Source: Pogonophryne albipinna (Eukaryota; Chordata; Actinopteri; Perciformes; Artedidraconidae). Taken from it: a DNA stretch of 64,000 bases. Under the pieces are notes generated by a model. It was not told the origin of the DNA. It saw only the letters and a list, made by a program, of their open reading frames with translations, and searched no databases. The stretch spans positions 5,800,983-5,864,982 of the forward strand of contig CM053251.1 of NCBI GenBank assembly GCA_028583405.1. Direction: 5' to 3'. The translations under genes were made by a program, and so were the position numbers. Below, piece by piece: positions 1-11,200 of the stretch (its first letter is position 1; each line of letters begins with the position of its first letter).

Positions 1-90
1 ATCGTCAGTGTTGTTCCTCTGCATTGTCCGGAAGAAGAACGTCCCGTTGTCCGAGCTGTTCTGAGCGCAGATGAAAAGCATGCTGGTACC
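1..90 (-). CDS. FRRS1-like copy 1, coding exon 3 (cut by window edge)
   Basis: After the acceptor CCGCAG|GGTACC the exon encodes GTSMLFICAQNSSDNG and 14 further residues up to the edge. The sequence matches copy 2 exon 3 (26930-27040), which has seven more codons before its donor. Confidence 0.8.
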
Positions 91-126
91 CTGCGGAAAG
101 AAATATTGGTGAAAAGATGAGATGGC

Positions 127-172
<46 letters not shown>

Positions 173-3100
173 TAAAAAAATAAAACGTTTTAAATACAAG
201 AAAAAAACTTAACTAAATTGTGAAATTATTTTGTCATAATCGTTGGAGAAAACGTGATGAGAAAAAATGGGTGTTGTTTTAAAAAACAAGTGTATGATGC
301 ATCAAGAGTGTATAAATTATATTTGGAAAAGACAGAAAGGCAGCAGCAGCACAATACACAAACACAAGAAGGTCATTCTGAAGCATGAAAGTATAATATT
401 CAACTTATTTTTAAGTGGTCTTATGCTATATATCTTCAGCGTTTAAAGAAGTAGCACAATTGATGACAGTCTGACATTTTCCTTCAGTTTAAATCTTAAG
501 TTTAAATATATGAAATGTTATATTTGGCATCTGGGTAATGTTGCGTGACACACAAGATGAAACGTTGACGCGCGATTACATAACACATCATTGTAATATC
601 AGGTAATAAAACAGCGGTTTATTACTTCTCTATGGAAACAAAGCAGCCGTATGGTGTTCCTCAAACAAATGTAGGCAACTATGATGTTATTATGTATGTG
701 TCCTATTTCAGGGGCTGGATCCTAAATCCCACGTCTTTAAACACAACAAACATGAAACAGACGGAGAGAGACACTGAAACTTCTTTGGCTCAAAGCCTGC
801 CGGACACACAATGATGTTTTCTCTACGCTCTTCTGTATTTTACAATGGAAACAATGTCCTTATCAACTGAATAAATATTTGATCATGGCAATACATATCA
901 CATGATGCTACTTCACATGAGTTTGTATTCATGTAGTCATGAGATCCTGGTGACTTGTGTAAAGATAGTCAGTTTGCTTTGCTGGGAGCTTAGGCATCAC
1001 AATAGGGCGTAACATAAAGATATATCCTGTCGTCAGAAGAACTCGTAAAACCTGTCTCCCACTGCTGATTCATTTCTAAAAAAAGTGGGATTACAAGCAG
1101 GATAACAATGCTGATTTATGATTTTAACTTTTTTATTCAGTAGGTGAATCCATGATGTCTTAAACGAGTGTGTGAACCTCACTGTTTCTATTTAACTGTA
1201 ATGATTTTAGCTTTAAACTGCAGTATGTGGTCACTGTTGCTCTATAGTCTGAATATGCTAAATGAACGGCAGGTTATATTTTTTAAAAGAAATCTCACAT
1301 TATTTAAATATCTTGGTTTCATATTGTCTCATTGTTCTGTTATCTTACGTAATACACTTACGTAAAAGCCATTTATATCTTGTACTTATTTGCATAGCAT
1401 TTGATTTGACGTCATCCAAAAGAAACGGCCTTCAAACACGTCATCACTAAACACCTCAGAACGTAATAAAGTAATCCTCCCAGCCCTGTTGAGGTTCTTG
1501 CTGCTTAAAATGGACATAAGACACAATTTAGGAGTCCAATTTAGCAAAAAGGTGCTTAAAATTGGCCACACTGGTTTATTATAGACATTTTTGTTTTAGC
1601 TGACTGGTTTTCTATTTATTTACTTGTTACTTTTTGTTTGTCTGTTTTTGTATGTCTGTTTGTCTTCTGTCTGTGTGGGATTTTGTTTGCCCTGATGTTA
1701 CGCAGTATTTACATTGTTACTCTACCTATTTCTTCTATAAGTGAAGATTTGTTTGCCTACTTTTGATACATGCTCTGATAGAATAAAAATTGCCACACTG
1801 CATGATTGTGTGTGTGTGTTACCTCTGAGGCGTTGGCAGTGAGTTCCACAGCGATGTATCCTGCAGACTCTCCGCTCAGCTCGATGGAGAGGTCAACCCC
1901 GTTGGGAGGCACTGGGACGGAGGAGACCGCGGAGACAAACAGACAGGGAGAGTTTCCAGAGGGGTCACAGTTATTTGGAGTCTCCACACACAGTTTGGAG
2001 ACTCCACAGCCATCTCGAGTGATGTTCACCTGTTAGACACACACAGAAACATCAACACAGGCTTTAAAGGTCCCCTATTATACTGTTTTTCATCAATATA
2101 GTTCTCAGTTATTTACAAAACATGTCTCTAAAGTGTTTGGCTCCAAATACCAAACAGATCATTGTAGCATCCCATAATTCCCTCTGTTTCAAAAGTGCTG
2201 ATTCTCTGTCTGTTACTTTAAGGTCCTTGTACACCGAGCCGTCTATGTTGATAGATGTCGGGCCGTCGATGAGCGTCGTGTCGCCCTACTCAGATTGGTG
2301 TGTGGTGTCTTTTTGGCCGTGCCGACACCTTCCGCCACTGATTCGACATGTTGAATCGGGAGGCCGTCGGCCAAAGAAGTCACTCTGATTGGCTGTTCAG
2401 CTTAGCGAATCAGTGCATGAGAAGCGAAACGGAAGTGAGGGACCAAAACAAAGTATTAAGAAGGCAAATCTGAGATTTCATTTAACTCCAGCTCTCGTCA
2501 CAGGAGCCCCATGAGCTTCTCATTGTAGAGAGAAAATGGAACGCACACGCTATTTGTAGTTTGTTTATATCACGCAGTCTGTTCTTCTTCTCTCGGTGTA
2601 TCACGCAGTCTGTCTTCTGGTTGTTGCCTCTTTTGAATGACGAATACACACTACCGCCGCCTGCTGGCAAGGAGAGTTATTGCCACTCACGCATGCGCAG
2701 TTCGTACGTGCTACTTGGCCGTCGGCTGAAGTCTTTGCGGTGTGTTCTAGTGCGAAACATGGCCAAGACGCAGGAGACGTGAGGCGACGTGAGGCGACGT
2801 TCCGTCGGGGCGTGTTCTTTGGTGTCAGTTTGGTGTGTAAGGAGCTTTAGATGAAAATAAGGAGCCCCTCCCCATGCCCCTCTGAGAGATATTTGGTTAA
2901 AAAGAACACAATGGTGCTCTAGGAGGAGATTCAGGTGATGAGGTGTGGGGGGGGGGGGGTTACCTTGGTTGGTGATTGGCTAATGGTTACACAAGCCAAA
3001 AAATCGTTATGACATCATAAAGTGGCCAAAATCTGATCAGCTCATTTTCAGACAGGTTTTTATTGAAATGAATCAGGACAAAAAGAGAGAGAATCTTTTT

Positions 3101-5083
3101 TCCTGAAACTTTCAGAGTCTCTTTACACAGAGGGGACACATGTTGATGTATAAAATACATTAAAAAGTGGATTTTGCATGATAGGTGACCTTTAAAGATC
3201 TGCGGCTACTCTCAGCTGGCCTCATTCTTTCCTTCATCTATTTTGTAGTTAGATTACATTTTATTTAGCTGACATTTTGTGTAGAAAGTGATTTACTATT
3301 TCAGCAATCAACCATGAGGATACAAACTCAGAACAGCAAGAATACTGCAACTACACTACCTTTAAATTAGACCAACAACTTGTTGTGCTGGTCCATTAGC
3401 TTCAAACATTTCTGTCAACATTTTTTATTAAATGGTCTTCTTTTTTTGTTTAATGGCCAAAGTAGCTAACACTTTTTTGCTTTGCTGAGTTACACTTCAC
3501 CAATTTGACAATTTGTCAGTTTACTCAGCATGTTACATAATGTCCTATTTATATTTCAAAAAGCTTTTTTAAGTTTGTGAGATGTCTAGAAACTATTGAG
3601 TTGCATTATGGGAAATGTAGCGTCCACTGTGTTTTGGATCAGGACCAGTACCTGTCAATGTTTAGGCTATTTAGAATTGTTCTTGATTTTTTTTTAAATA
3701 TTGATACTTTCATTATTATGGACCTCTTAGAATCAGAGCCGTGTTTTGCGGTTTTGTTTGGCTTGGAGTTGAATTTTAGTTTGTAAGTCAGGCTGCGTCA
3801 ACAACTTCTCAATAAAAGAGGAAAGAGAAGTCCAGACCGAGGAAATATGGCAGATTTTAAATACTACACTATACAGATCAACCTGGCCTTTTATTAATAA
3901 TAATAATAATAATAATACGTTTTATTTCGAGGCGCCTTTCAGGACACCCAAGGTCGCCTTACAGTGCATTTAAAAGTTAAAACAGCTAAAACAAAAACGG
4001 AACACAATGTAATCGAACCGACAAGGCAATACAGCAGCATAAAAGCATAAGACAGGCAAGACAAGAGTGTGGAGTGACGGAGTGAGAGGAGGATCTGTGA
4101 TAGCAGGTTGAATGTGTTTTAGAGTGAGTAGGCCAGTTTAAACAGGTGGGTTTTGAGGTGGGATTTGAATGTCGTGATGGAGTCAGACTGTTTGATGTGT
4201 GGAGGCAGAGAGTTCCATAGCCTGGGCGCGGTGCAGCTAAAAGCCCTGGCTCCCATGGTGCTAAGGCGGTAGGTGGGGACAGTCAGGAGTCCGGCTGAGG
4301 ATGAGCGCAGGGAGCGGGAGGGGGTGTATTCCTGGAGGAGGTTTGAGAGATAGGTGGGGGTGAGGTTGTTGAGGGCTTTGTATGTAAGCAGAAGGTTTTT
4401 GTAGTCAATCCGGTGCTGAACAGGGAGCCAGTGAAGTTGGATGAGGATTGGGGTGATGTGGTCAGACGATTTGGTACAGGTAATGATCCGGGCAGCCGAG
4501 TTTTGAATGATTTGGAGTCTGTTGAGTAGTTTTGTGGGTAGGCCAGAGAGGATAGCATTACAGTGGTCAATCCGGGATGTGACAAATGCATTAACCAGGA
4601 TTTCGGTGCTGGATTGTGAAAGGGATGGGCGGAGTCTGGAAATGTTGCGGATATGGAAGAAGGCAGTCCGGGTGATGTTTTTTATGTGGGGTGCAAACGA
4701 AAGGGTGCTGTCCAGGATGACGCCAAGGCTTTTGACTTGGCTGGTGAAGGATACAGGGAAGCCGTCGATCATGATGCTTGGGGGTGGGGTGGTTAGGATT
4801 TTGGAGAGGGTGTTTTTTGAGCTGCTACATTTAAAAATGTATTTGTAAATTATTATCAACCCTTCAAAATACAAAGGAAATTGGTCCTTGGACAAATATG
4901 TGTTGGTTACCTGTTTGAAGTACACAGGTCAAGCAGGTAATTTGGTCATTTACATTCAGAGGATTGAAGTGAAAGAACTCCCACCTGTGTATTATTGGAA
5001 AAAGACAAATGAGCCGTTCCCTGGACTTCTGGTGACAGAAAGAGCAGCAACGCAGCGGCCAATACGATCAATCCTCCTTCCAT
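1..5083 (-). CDS. FRRS1-like DOMON protein, copy 1 (partial, runs off left edge)
   Basis: This is the 5' half of a tandemly duplicated ferric-chelate-reductase-1-like gene. Three coding exons are visible: 4985-5083 (33 codons, signal peptide), 1823-2029 (69 codons, start of the DOMON domain with a C..CVETPNNCDP..C cysteine pattern) and 90 down to 1 (30 codons, cut by the window edge). All junctions are GT-AG and phase 0. The start ATG at 5083 was chosen because it opens a hydrophobic leader and is preserved in copy 2 at 32123. DOMON domains bind haem or sugars in known families; reductase activity is not shown here because cytochrome b561 segments are not seen. Copy 1 differs from copy 2 in exon 2 by Ile82 for Val and Glu95 for Gly. 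Whether exons 4-6 survive lies outside the window, so copy 1 could be functional or decaying. Confidence 0.8.
131..170. repeat. (TG)20 microsatellite in intron 2 of copy 1
   Basis: Forty bases of perfect TG lie about 40 bp from the exon 3 acceptor. The orthologous position in copy 2 (27141-27355) carries roughly 107 repeats. Confidence 0.95.
180..1822. other. Intron 2 of copy 1, non-coding
   Basis: Bases 180-730 and 1442-1822 align with copy 2 intron sequence (about 27560-28105 and 29896-30301). Bases about 731-1441 have no counterpart in copy 2: they are either an insertion here or a deletion there. No transposon ends or coding potential were recognised in that block. Confidence 0.5.
1823..2029 (-). 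CDS. FRRS1-like copy 1, coding exon 2 (DOMON start)
   Basis: The 207-bp exon is phase 0 at both ends. The acceptor is CTAACAG|GTGAAC and the donor is GAG|GTAACA, followed at once by a CA repeat. It encodes the cysteine-containing start of the DOMON domain and the GYIAV strand. The residue after GYIAV is Glu (codon 1844-1846), where copy 2 has Gly. Confidence 0.85.
2068..3191. mobile_element. piggyBac-like MITE (shared by both units), interrupted
   Basis: The ends AGGTCCCCTATTAT (2068) and ATGATAGGTGACCT (to 3191) are inverted and flanked by TTAA (2064-2067 and 3192-3195), as expected of piggyBac-type target duplication. The same element is at 30547-31155 in unit B, so it predates the gene duplication. 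Here it is split by a Harbinger-like MITE at 2221-2846 and contains a G10 run near 2951. Confidence 0.6.
2221..2846. mobile_element. PIF/Harbinger-like MITE with TTA target duplication
   Basis: The inserted block is flanked by TTA at 2218-2220 and 2847-2849. Its ends AGGTCCTTGTACACC and GGTGTGTAAGGAGCT are imperfect inverted repeats. The unit B counterpart near 30715 is uninterrupted. A 3-bp TWA duplication is the hallmark of PIF/Harbinger. The block is GC-rich and has no transposase ORF. Confidence 0.65.
3241..3362 (-). repeat. Decayed L2-like LINE 3' tail (shared by both units)
   Basis: The reverse complement resembles the 3' end of the L2 elements elsewhere in this window (TCGCTTTGGATAAAAGCG...TTAGCTAAATG type) but is diverged. 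The same relic is at about 31204-31325 in unit B, so it predates the duplication. Confidence 0.45.
3896..4815 (-). mobile_element. 5'-truncated CR1/L2-like LINE, C-terminal RT region
   Basis: On the minus strand bases about 4815-4119 encode the C-terminal part of a LINE reverse transcriptase, with motifs LGVILDSTLSF, SRIDHCNAILSGLP, LHWLPVQHRIDYK and a terminal FKSHLKTHLF. The 3' end carries a (TAA)n tail at 3893-3917. It is missing from unit B, where TTTTATTAA runs straight into TGAGCTGC (about 31850-31860), so the insertion is younger than the duplication. The exact LINE clade is uncertain. Confidence 0.75.
4985..5083 (-). CDS. FRRS1-like copy 1, coding exon 1 (signal peptide)
   Basis: The exon encodes 33 residues beginning MEGGLIVLAAALLLFLSP, a typical signal peptide with a likely cleavage near VQG-TA. 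The donor reads CAG|GTGGGA at 4985/4984. Just upstream of the ATG the sequence CTGATAG|AA is a plausible acceptor, so a non-coding exon probably precedes it. Confidence 0.8.
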
Positions 5084-5334
5084 TTCTATCAGTAAGACAG
5101 TCATCGTCAATGTTAATGTTGAACATGTCTGATTTGAGAGCCTTTCCATCACCAATTAACCCTCGGTTTTATCTGAACATCTGAATTAATCCCAAAGATA
5201 TTTAAACTTTCTCATAGCATATTCATACCTGATCGAATTTCACATTCAGACTTTTTCATTTAAGCTCAATTATTTCTTATTTTGTGATTGTACATTTTTT
5301 GAAAACAAATACAGGATTTGTAGCAATGGATTAT

Positions 5335-5655
5335 AATTTAGAATTTGAAAATACACAGCCGGAAAAAATCTGCAACACACACGAACGCGCACATGACCAA
5401 TGAGGGCACGAGGTAAGTGTGTGCACAGATGGAAGGCTGACAGGCAGGTAGGCCATCCAGTTATTTTAGCCGCTGGCTAAAATAAATGGTCGTGCTTTTT
5501 ACAGCACCACGGCTTCCACAGATGACATTTTTTATGTATTTTTTGTCAAAGCATTTCAGATATTCATTGCTATCGGGATGTTAAGAGCATTCCATGGAAT
5601 ATAACAAAAAGTGTATCTCAAGCCGGTTTCTCAAACTTACCTACCCCACCTTTAA
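5335..5655. mobile_element. Unit A-specific MITE-like insertion in the leader intron
   Basis: The block is absent from unit B, where flanking sequence joins near 32340. It contains CCGGTTTCTCAAACTTACC, a sequence type that recurs in fish non-autonomous transposons, and a short inverted pair (TTATTTTAGCC/GGCTAAAATAA) near 5461-5485. Ends and superfamily are not resolved. Confidence 0.35.
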
Positions 5656-6070
5656 TACATTTATAAAATCCTATTTTTACAATTCTTTTTATCACAATCA
5701 GATCATTAGACCTTCGTTTTCCTCAGCAAAATTATAAAATCACTAAAAAAAGATTACTTTTATACTCTTACTTTTTATACACTACTCTGGTACTAACAGT
5801 CCATCTTGCGTTCTTTGTCAGGCATTTGAGAGAAAGTTAGCAAACTTAATCATCTACAAATGTAAAGTAATATTGAGTTCTTTAATAATCTGTAAACCAG
5901 AAAACTTCTCAATATTGTTAATCTACTCCAGGAAAAGTAAAAACATCATGAAGTAGGACAATAGTCTTTAAAATCACACAGCAAACAACATTAAGAGAAA
6001 GAAGTGGATATACATTAAAATTAATAATAACAAATCCTTGAAAGTAATCAGGTTTCTCGTAGAGACTTAC

Positions 6071-6165
6071 CTGAGGTGTGAGAGTCAAATGTTGAGTTTT
6101 AAGAAAGTTTCTTCAGCTGCTTCTGCTCCTCTGTGTGAGAGCTCCTGTGAGAATGATCAGCACTG
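6071..6165 (-). other. Probable 5' UTR exon of FRRS1-like copy 1
   Basis: On the minus strand the sequence ends CACACCTCAG|GTAAGT at 6071, a near-perfect donor, 988 bp upstream of the coding ATG. The same block and donor are conserved in copy 2 at 32781. No ATG-led reading frame of note lies in it. The upstream boundary is a guess. Confidence 0.5.
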
Positions 6166-6895
6166 ATGCTGCTGCGTGATGAGGGAGGAGAGGAGGTTTC
6201 TGCAATATCCTGGAAAAGGTGTGTCCAGCACCTGAGATGCGTTGAAGGTAATGTTTGGAAAACAGCAGTGAAAGCTCTGTGTAAGAAACCTCAAGAATAA
6301 ATTTAAATGTCAAAGTGAAACACAGCAAACAGCTTCTCCAGTAATGTAAAAATAATAATAAAGTGTACAAACGCACTGAGTAACACCTGCTAATGTAAAA
6401 TAAAAACATTTTATGGAAAGGAACAAAGTGTCCATATTGCTAGAAGTTCATATTTGTACCTGATTCTCTTAGCTTTATTATAAGTAACGTCCTTACGTAC
6501 AATAATAGACAGTAAGCATGTTTACGTTTAATAAATGCTTAATTATTCTAAAATACATCTTCTTATATGAAGGTCTTAATTCAGTTTCACAGCACTGACA
6601 GGAACAGTTTTGTGAGAATAATAACTCGAGTAATATTTGACAGAATTACTGAACCCTTTAGTTTGATGTAAATAGTGATATATTTTACTTACTTTACTCT
6701 TTACAAGTCTGTGTGTGAATACATTTGTGAATCAGCCCCTTCAAGTCCTGAAATCCTCGAACACAATACAACTGATCTGATCCTCTCCTTCTCAGTTGGT
6801 ACGATAACATTTGAAGAACTAAACACAAACAGGTGGAGGGGAAAGGTTTGTCATTGGTTTCAATATTATGAGTTTTAAGCTACATTCAAGTCTAT
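6166..6895. other. Upstream flank of copy 1
   Basis: Bases 6260-6300 match 34340-34385 and bases 6385-6895 match 51517-52022 in unit B. The two unit B stretches are separated by about 17 kb of inserted elements. No promoter motif could be assigned. The promoter of copy 1 should lie at the left of this interval. Confidence 0.5.
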
Positions 6896-7527
6896 TGGCG
6901 CATTTCCACTGCAGCGCGTAGCAAGGTTTAAGCGTGCCGTGCCAAACCCGGCCCGTTTTATTTTGCTTTTCCACTAGGGGTAGTTCCGGCTCAGGGCTAC
7001 TTTTTCACCTTTTTTCTGGCTCTCCAAAATCAAGGTTCTTACCGGGTCAACAACCGGGCTGAATATGCTAAACTAGTGACGTAAACACTCTCGACTGCTG
7101 AATGGTCAGAGAGAATCGCTGGCAAGGGGGTTACAACTACAACAAAATGAACACATTTTACCGTGATTTAATTGTAATACATGTTTCAAAAATGATGCCG
7201 AAGTAACAACATACTGATACCGGTTAGTAAAAACCATGAATTAATGCTTTGACTAGTCTGCAGACAGACGGCAGACGAAAAACCTTTTAAAATGCGTGTT
7301 TTCTGAATGGAGATCGCCTAAGCTAACGTTGTATATGCTCCGACCGTCCACACTCACAATGTGGTTCGCATTGAAGATGGCATCACGGCTCCGCCTACAC
7401 TGCGTTACTATAGATACTGCCCCAGTTCCTAAACTGTAATGGAAACGCAGCATAATGTGAGTCTGGCCTACCAAGGCCTAACTATACCGTACTAAGCCGT
7501 GCGAGGCCCTGCAGTGGAAATGCGCCA
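6896..7527. mobile_element. Harbinger-like MITE, TGGCGC(A/G)TTTCCACTGC family
   Basis: The inverted ends are TGGCGCATTTCCACTGC and GCAGTGGAAATGCGCCA, flanked by TAT (6893-6895) and TAA (7528-7530). Unit B lacks the element near 52022, giving an empty site. A second member in opposite orientation sits in the DIRS element at 41801-42565. Confidence 0.7.
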
Positions 7528-7530
7528 TAA

Positions 7531-8002
7531 GTGGCCCCATTAATCCCTGTTATAGTTGATGGCACAGTACGTTTACAGGAGAAACTCCATTTGAATTTGA
7601 AATGATTGTGAATGAGCTCTTTATGATCTCTCAATGTGTTATTTCTTAAGCCTCCCTGTTTGTACAGTTGGTACTTTGCACTCTCTTTATTTTTTGGTAT
7701 TTGTTTTGCCTCTCTTTACTCTGAGCAACTTGCGGGGTGTACCTAAGGTGTGTTGTTACTCAAACAGTTCAGAGCTGCAGGATAAACAGAAACGCTGAGG
7801 AAAGATCGATGAGGAGATAAAAGAAAACCCTTTACAGTCTGCAGTCTGTTTCATGAGGGCTCAGTCATAGGTCAATGTGTTCAAAACAAATCCATTGTCA
7901 CGCATACAGTTGTAATGCAGCCACAAGTATTACGTGGATGTCATTCAAATTGCATCATTAAAATAATATTGTGTTTCCTAAAGATGTGTGGTACAGCTGC
8001 TT
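7531..8002. other. Non-coding block shared with unit B
   Basis: The block aligns with 52024-52495. No ORF or repeat ends were recognised. It is duplicated flanking DNA upstream of the FRRS1-like gene. Confidence 0.5.
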
Positions 8003-10524
8003 TTTATTTGTTTAATAGTTTTTATTGAGATTTCAAAATGAGAAGAAATATACATTCAATAGCATTGCATCCCACCCAACCCTCCCCACCCGTCCCCTTA
8101 ATTCCAGATCTTCACAAGGATGATTGTTCATTGAGGTTTTTGTCCAACCAAGGATATATGAAAAAATGCCAGTACATACAATATAATACAATGTACAAGG
8201 ATGTACATGTACATGTATGGGGTCCTGCTGCTGCTGCCACAAACTATTGCTCTAGTCATCCTGGTTAAGGGGGATCTGTAAACTATCAATGCAATGAATA
8301 TGTTGCCCCATGAGCTGAGGTTGGGACAGGACCAGAACATGTGAATGTGATCTGCTGGTTGACTGTTACAGCGAGGGCATGAAGGGTCTCAGGGAATAGC
8401 TTCGCCAGCCTTGCTTTGTTAAAGTGCACTCTCAGATTTTTTTTGAGTTGTATCAATCTCTGCCTAGCACATGGGGAAGAGGTATTTATTAAGTCAAGCA
8501 CTTTCTGCCATTTCCTCACCAATGTCATTCTCCCAACGACTCCCGACATGTTGCAGAGATAAAGCAACGATATTGTTTATACTATTATAGAGAAGAGAGA
8601 CTAGCCCTTTGCTAGCCGGCGATAGTGAGAGAATATGATCAATTGCGTTGTTCATTGGGATGTCAGGGAAAGAAGAGATATTTGTCTTAACAAAATGTCT
8701 AATCTGGAGATATCTGAAGAAGTGAGACTGCGGTAAATTAAATAATTGAGAAAGTTGTGTAAATGATCCGAATTTCCCATCTACATACAGAGTACGAACG
8801 GATTTAATGCCATTTGTGTCCCATATCCCAAAAGTAGAGTCAGAGAGGGAGGGAGGGAAGTTGTAATTATTCTTGAGTGGAGAATGTACCGACGTTGTCT
8901 GCAAATTGAAATACCTTCTAAATTGCGACCAAATTCTGACGGAGTGATACACCACTGGATTAGAGCTGAATTGAGGTAAAGAAGGAGGGGACTGAGCGCA
9001 TAGTATGGAACGTAGATTAAGTGGGCTACAGGCCTGTTCCAATTGTACCCAGGCCTCACCATTGCCAGGTTCAACTTCCTTCATCCATTGTAGCATTGCT
9101 TTTATATTGCACGCCCAGTAGTAGTGGATGAAATTGGGTAGGGCCGGCAAGTTTTTTAGGCCTTTGAAGGGCACTTCTCCTTATTCTCGGGGGCTTGCCA
9201 TTCCAAATGAATGTTGAAATGCTTCTCTCCAATGAATTAAAGAAATACTTTTTTATCAAGATAGGAATATTCTGAAAAAGGTATGAAATGTTGGTAATAC
9301 AATCATTTTTATCAGATTAACACGGCCGATTATGGACAAAGGTAGGTTCGTCCATCTAGTCATATCTTTCTTACATTTTTCAAACAGTGCGCCAAAATTC
9401 TTAGTGAAGAGGGATGAAAAAGAGGGTGTGATTTCAATCCCAAGATATGTAAAGCCCTTTTGGACAATTCTGAATGGAAAGTGTGCTGCAGGGATTAAAG
9501 CGGCAGGTGGATTAAGGGGAAACATCTCACTTTTTTCATCGTTGATTTTATAGCCTGGGCCCAGGAGTTCAAAACTTTTAATCTCAATCAGATCCGATCA
9601 GATTTTGAAATCCCATTTTTTGTGATCCAGGATCAGACAAGTCGGCCAAATGTTGTCCCTGGAGTTCAAAGCAATTCAGGATAGGATCAGCCTGATCCAG
9701 ATTACGACTTTTCAAGATGACTAGATCCTGAATATCAGTGCTTTAATCCTACCGATCACCATCTAGTGGATGTGAAAAATCATACAAGGAAGACAAGAGA
9801 CCACATTGCAGAGACATCTATTGTCCGCAATTACTTTTGAAAGGTGATGACAGATGATGGACTTTTTTTTGTTGAAGATATTTTTAATTTAATCTAAATT
9901 ACATTTGTGATTGACAATCTTTGTTGTGATACTTTTATGAGCATAAACATTTATGTCATCAACATTTGGTTGAAAACAAAATAGGCCACCACAAACGTGA
10001 GCAAAAAATGGAAAAATAAAATGTATTTTCCATGAAGGCTAAAAATTGTGTATTATTTCAGTTAACAAACTTTGCCATCTAATTTAAATTGAAACATATT
10101 TTAAAATAAATGGTACAGTACATTTTGCTCTGGTAATCCACTGGAAATCCACCCCTCTGGTGGGATCAGGATAATCCATTTTTTTGGGATCAAATTGATC
10201 CCAATCCTATGTTGTCGGTTTGAACTACCCGTTTTGAAGATTTGATCCAGATTAAAGCTTGGATTGGATTTCCTGATCTGATATCAAAGTGATCCTAATC
10301 CTGTTTTTTGGTTTTGAACTCCCCAAAATCCAAATCTGATCTGATCAGATAGGGATTACAAGTTTTGAACTCCTGGGCCCTGGACATTTACCAAATTGAT
10401 CTAGGATTTTGAGAATAGGGGGGACAGATGTTAGTGGGTCCGTAACATATAAGAGAATGTCATCGACATATAAGGATATTTTGTGTGTAAAGCCTCCACG
10501 CACCACGCCCAGGAAGTCCTCAGA
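8003..10524 (-). mobile_element. 5'-truncated, frameshifted L1-like LINE ORF2
   Basis: Read on the minus strand from 10524 leftwards, it begins in the reverse transcriptase core (SLYVDDILLYV at about 10455-10485). It continues after a nested transposon with PGYKIN and FTYLGIEITPSF, then LPNFIHYYWACNIK and a C-terminal CP-finger-like MFWSCPNLSSWGNIF (about 8300-8340). This order fits ORF2 of fish L1 or Tx1-type LINEs. Several frames are used, so it is inactive. Unit B lacks it at 52495. Confidence 0.8.
9559..10378. mobile_element. GATC-dense non-autonomous transposon nested in the L1
   Basis: The 820-bp element has inverted ends GCCCAGGAGTTCAAAAC and GTTTTGAACTCCTGGGC, flanked by CCTGG at 9554-9558 and 10379-10383. 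Removing element plus one CCTGG restores the L1 reading frame across KCPGYKIN, which confirms the ends. The interior is AT-rich but crowded near both ends with GATC and GATCAG/GATCC motifs. No ORF was seen and the superfamily is unknown. Confidence 0.7.
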
Positions 10525-10662
10525 CTTAACATTATTTGAAATAATAAACATCCTAAAAAGGTTATTTGAACATCAAATTAAAACGTTTCTTTAAAACATT
10601 ATGAGAACCTGTAGGTAATGTTAGCCAAAGTTGTGAGAACGTTCCCCGCTAGCTGGGAAGTC
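10525..10662 (-). repeat. AACGTT-family repeat fragment
   Basis: The reverse complement matches 16486-16620, the left end of the large AACGTT-rich element, including the terminal CCCAGCTAGCGGGGAACG. It abuts the truncated 5' end of the L1. Confidence 0.6.
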
Positions 10663-10894
10663 TCTCGTTTTGTCTGTACTACTAAAAAACAACCTTGCCT
10701 TGAAATTAGAAACGTTCTTTAGATAAGACTCATACGATAAGAGAAGTAAAGATATGGTTGTATCAACACCTCCTTAGTTAAACACAGCCACCACTCAAAC
10801 AAAGTACATGTTAATCCTGTTCCTTTGCTACTTTTCTGTTCATTGACTTTTAACCTATTTTGCTGTTAAGGAGTCAGGAATCTTTCTTTGAATA
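10663..10894. other. Non-coding, partly shared with unit B
   Basis: Alignment with unit B resumes at about 10755 (55315). Nothing else was recognised. Confidence 0.4.
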
Positions 10895-11200
10895 ATTCCT
10901 TACATTTATTATAGCGCTTTTCCAGATGCTCAAAGCGCTTTACAAATACACATTACACATATCATACATGCAATGGTCACCACTGTGGACAATACCCACA
11001 GGAGCAAGTTCAGGTGAGGTGTCTTGCCCAAGGACACAACGGCTTTACAGACGCAGCAGCGGCGGGTTTCACCCCTTGATCTGATGATCATTGCACAGCG
11101 CACTGCGCCACACCGTCTATGACTTCGAGGCGCTTTTATAAGTACACATTGATATCATACATGTACTGTGGACAATACCCACAGGAGCAAATGTGATTGA
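10895..11200. repeat. Teleost dispersed retroposon tail (unit A only)
   Basis: The sequence holds TTATAGCGCTTTTCC, CTCAAAGCGCTTTACAAA and TCTTGCCCAAGGACACAACG, phrases seen widely in fish LINE or SINE tails. Part of it (ACAATACCCACAGGAGCAA) is repeated at 10989 and 11171. It is missing from unit B between 55455 and 55460. Confidence 0.5.

Noticed and set aside
10895..11200. tRNA-derived SINE with a real tRNA head
   Set aside because: No A box and B box arrangement or cloverleaf could be seen, only a tail-like sequence.
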